From positions 1 to 64,000 of the forward strand of contig NZ_BMXK01000013.1 of assembly GCF_014651715.1 (NCBI RefSeq): DNA of 64,000 nt, given 5' to 3'. The position numbers and the translations under genes were made by a program. This document shows, piece after piece, positions 62,950 to 64,000 of the stretch. The DNA comes from Zhihengliuella salsuginis. GTDB lineage: Bacteria > Actinomycetota > Actinomycetes > Actinomycetales > Micrococcaceae. Below the pieces are notes generated by a model. That model did not search any database, had not been told where the DNA came from, and worked only from the letters and a program-made list of their open reading frames with translations. Within the stretch, counting starts at the first letter, position 1, and each line of letters opens with the position of its first letter.

Positions 62950-64000
62950 ATGAGTCTATTCGCACCAACTGTGGGCACCGAGGCGGACGGCGGCGGCCTC
63001 GCGAGCGTCCCGCTGGAACGCTTCCTGTCGGGTCTGCCCGAGGGGACCCGGAGGGTGTACGACGCGGGTGCCGACGGCGGCCCGCCGATCGCCGTCCGCT
63101 GGGCCGAGCCGAGCGAGCTGGAGGACCCGACCCCGTACCTGCTCGAGCACGAGGTGGTCCTCACGGCGGGGCTGCCGTTCGTGGGCGACGGGGGAGCGCC
63201 CGACGCCGTCGACCGGTACGTGGAGCGGCTGACGAGGGTCAGCGTCTCGGCGCTCGTCTTCGGGCTGGACCCCTACTTCGACGAGGTCCCCGCGGCCCTC
63301 CTCGCGGCCTGCCGCCGGCACCGGCTGACTCTCGTGTCGGCGCCGGCCGAGATTCCGTTCGCCGCGCTCGGCCTGCAGTTCGCACGCCTCCTGGAGGCCG
63401 AGAACGTGCGTGTCATGCGCCAGATGGCGGAGGGGAACCGGCGCCTGATGCGGGCCGCCCTGGCGCCCCGGCCCGAGGCCGACCTGCTGGAGGCGCTGAT
63501 GCGGACCGTGCCCGGCTGGGCACTGGTGGTGGGGGCGAACCGCCGCACGCGCGCTCGGGCCGTCGCCGCCAAGTCGCGGGTCGGCGTGCCCGCGCAGGAG
63601 GTGCTCGACGACGTCGTCGGCCGCCTCTTCGCGGGGCGGGGGCCGCGCGTCGAGACCCGTCAGCTGGCGCCGGAGGGCGGCGGGTGGATCGTGGCGCACC
63701 CGTTGCGCGGTGCGCGCGACGAGACCCTCGGGGCCCTCGTGCTCGGGGCCGAGGCGCCCCTCGATGCCGCCGGGCAGTCGGTGGTCGGGACGGCGGTCGG
63801 CCTGCTGGAGGCGCTGCTGCGGCAGCGCACGGAGGGGGCGCTCGCGCCGAGCCAGCTGGCGACGGGCCTGCTCCTGCGACCGGATCATCCCGGGGCCGCC
63901 GAGCGGCGCGAGGTCGTGGACCTGGCGGCGCAGAGCGCGTCGGCACCGAGCGGGTCCCGCCTGCGGGTGGTGCACGGGTTCCGTGCGGACGGGCGGCCCG
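62950..64000 (+). CDS. PucR-family transcriptional regulator (cut by the window end)
   Basis: The frame runs open from ATG 62950 to the end, 350 codons. The N-terminal PucR domain includes LLEHEVVLTAGLPFVGD, then YVERLTRVSVSALVFGLD and RHRLTLVSAPAEIPFAA. A GGDEF-like/linker region follows, with VMRQMAEGNRRLMRAAL. The C-terminal PucR helix-turn-helix lies outside the window. Divergent from the amine oxidase operon, it probably controls that operon; relation to purine catabolism is only by family name. Confidence 0.85.
   Translation, partial: MSLFAPTVGTEADGGGLASVPLERFLSGLPEGTRRVYDAGADGGPPIAVRWAEPSELEDPTPYLLEHEVVLTAGLPFVGDGGAPDAVDRYVERLTRVSVSALVFGLDPYFDEVPAALLAACRRHRLTLVSAPAEIPFAALGLQFARLLEAENVRVMRQMAEGNRRLMRAALAPRPEADLLEALMRTVPGWALVVGANRRTRARAVAAKSRVGVPAQEVLDDVVGRLFAGRGPRVETRQLAPEGGGWIVAHPLRGARDETLGALVLGAEAPLDAAGQSVVGTAVGLLEALLRQRTEGALAPSQLATGLLLRPDHPGAAERREVVDLAAQSASAPSGSRLRVVHGFRADGRP

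Overview
The window is high-GC DNA from an actinobacterium. The compact rpsF-ssb-rpsR-rplI-dnaB block, the actinobacterial zinc-free form of S18, CGNR and Rpf-like proteins, leaderless promoters and CRP/GlxR-like sites point to the Micrococcales, probably Micrococcaceae (Arthrobacter-like). The family assignment is inference.

Region 1 (1-16.3 kb) is core chromosome: a NarL/LuxR-type two-component system, an M18 aminopeptidase, an Rpf/LysM cell-wall protein, the rpsF-ssb-rpsR-rplI operon, a flavin reductase behind a SAM-I/IV-clan riboswitch, an ArsR/MFS pair, a dense DnaA-box region upstream of dnaB, a HAD phosphatase, and small conserved genes (CGNR, serine acetyltransferase-like, GyrI-like, a ThiS-like protein paired with a BNR-repeat protein).

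Region 2 (16.3-53.1 kb) is a very large purine-catabolism locus. uraD-uraH-uricase-permease turn urate into allantoin. An IclR regulator is followed by a divergent operon of malic enzyme, malate synthase, a CitE-like protein and ureidoglycine aminohydrolase. Guanine deaminase, an AzgA-type permease, XdhC and a two-gene xanthine dehydrogenase form a leftward operon. An 8-oxoguanine deaminase-like amidohydrolase, a second NCS2 permease, a hydantoin/allantoin racemase and an NCS1 allantoin permease follow. hyi-glxR-gcl-glxK-allB closes the locus. Glyoxylate can therefore enter metabolism by malate synthase or by the glycerate pathway. AllC (allantoate amidohydrolase) and a ureidoglycolate-cleaving enzyme are not in the window. 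A palindrome TTCC-N7-GGAA recurs at the promoters of this locus and is probably the operator of the IclR protein.

Region 3 (26.5-33.5 kb) interrupts the purine locus and looks like an island. It holds a guanine deaminase paralogue between direct repeats, a MocA-like protein, an Abi/HEPN gene with a probable abiF-type RNA, scars of a dehydrogenase and an MFS gene, and a lower-GC operon. That operon has a 27-residue peptide gene, a 368-residue cytochrome P450 and an MFS exporter. I read it as a candidate P450-modified RiPP (biaryl-type cyclopeptide) cluster and the most novel item here.

Region 4 (53.1-64 kb) has a heterodimeric ABC exporter, a CPBP protease, a copper amine oxidase remnant, an exported beta-carbonic anhydrase, an FAD amine oxidase with an APC permease, and a divergent PucR-type regulator cut by the window end.
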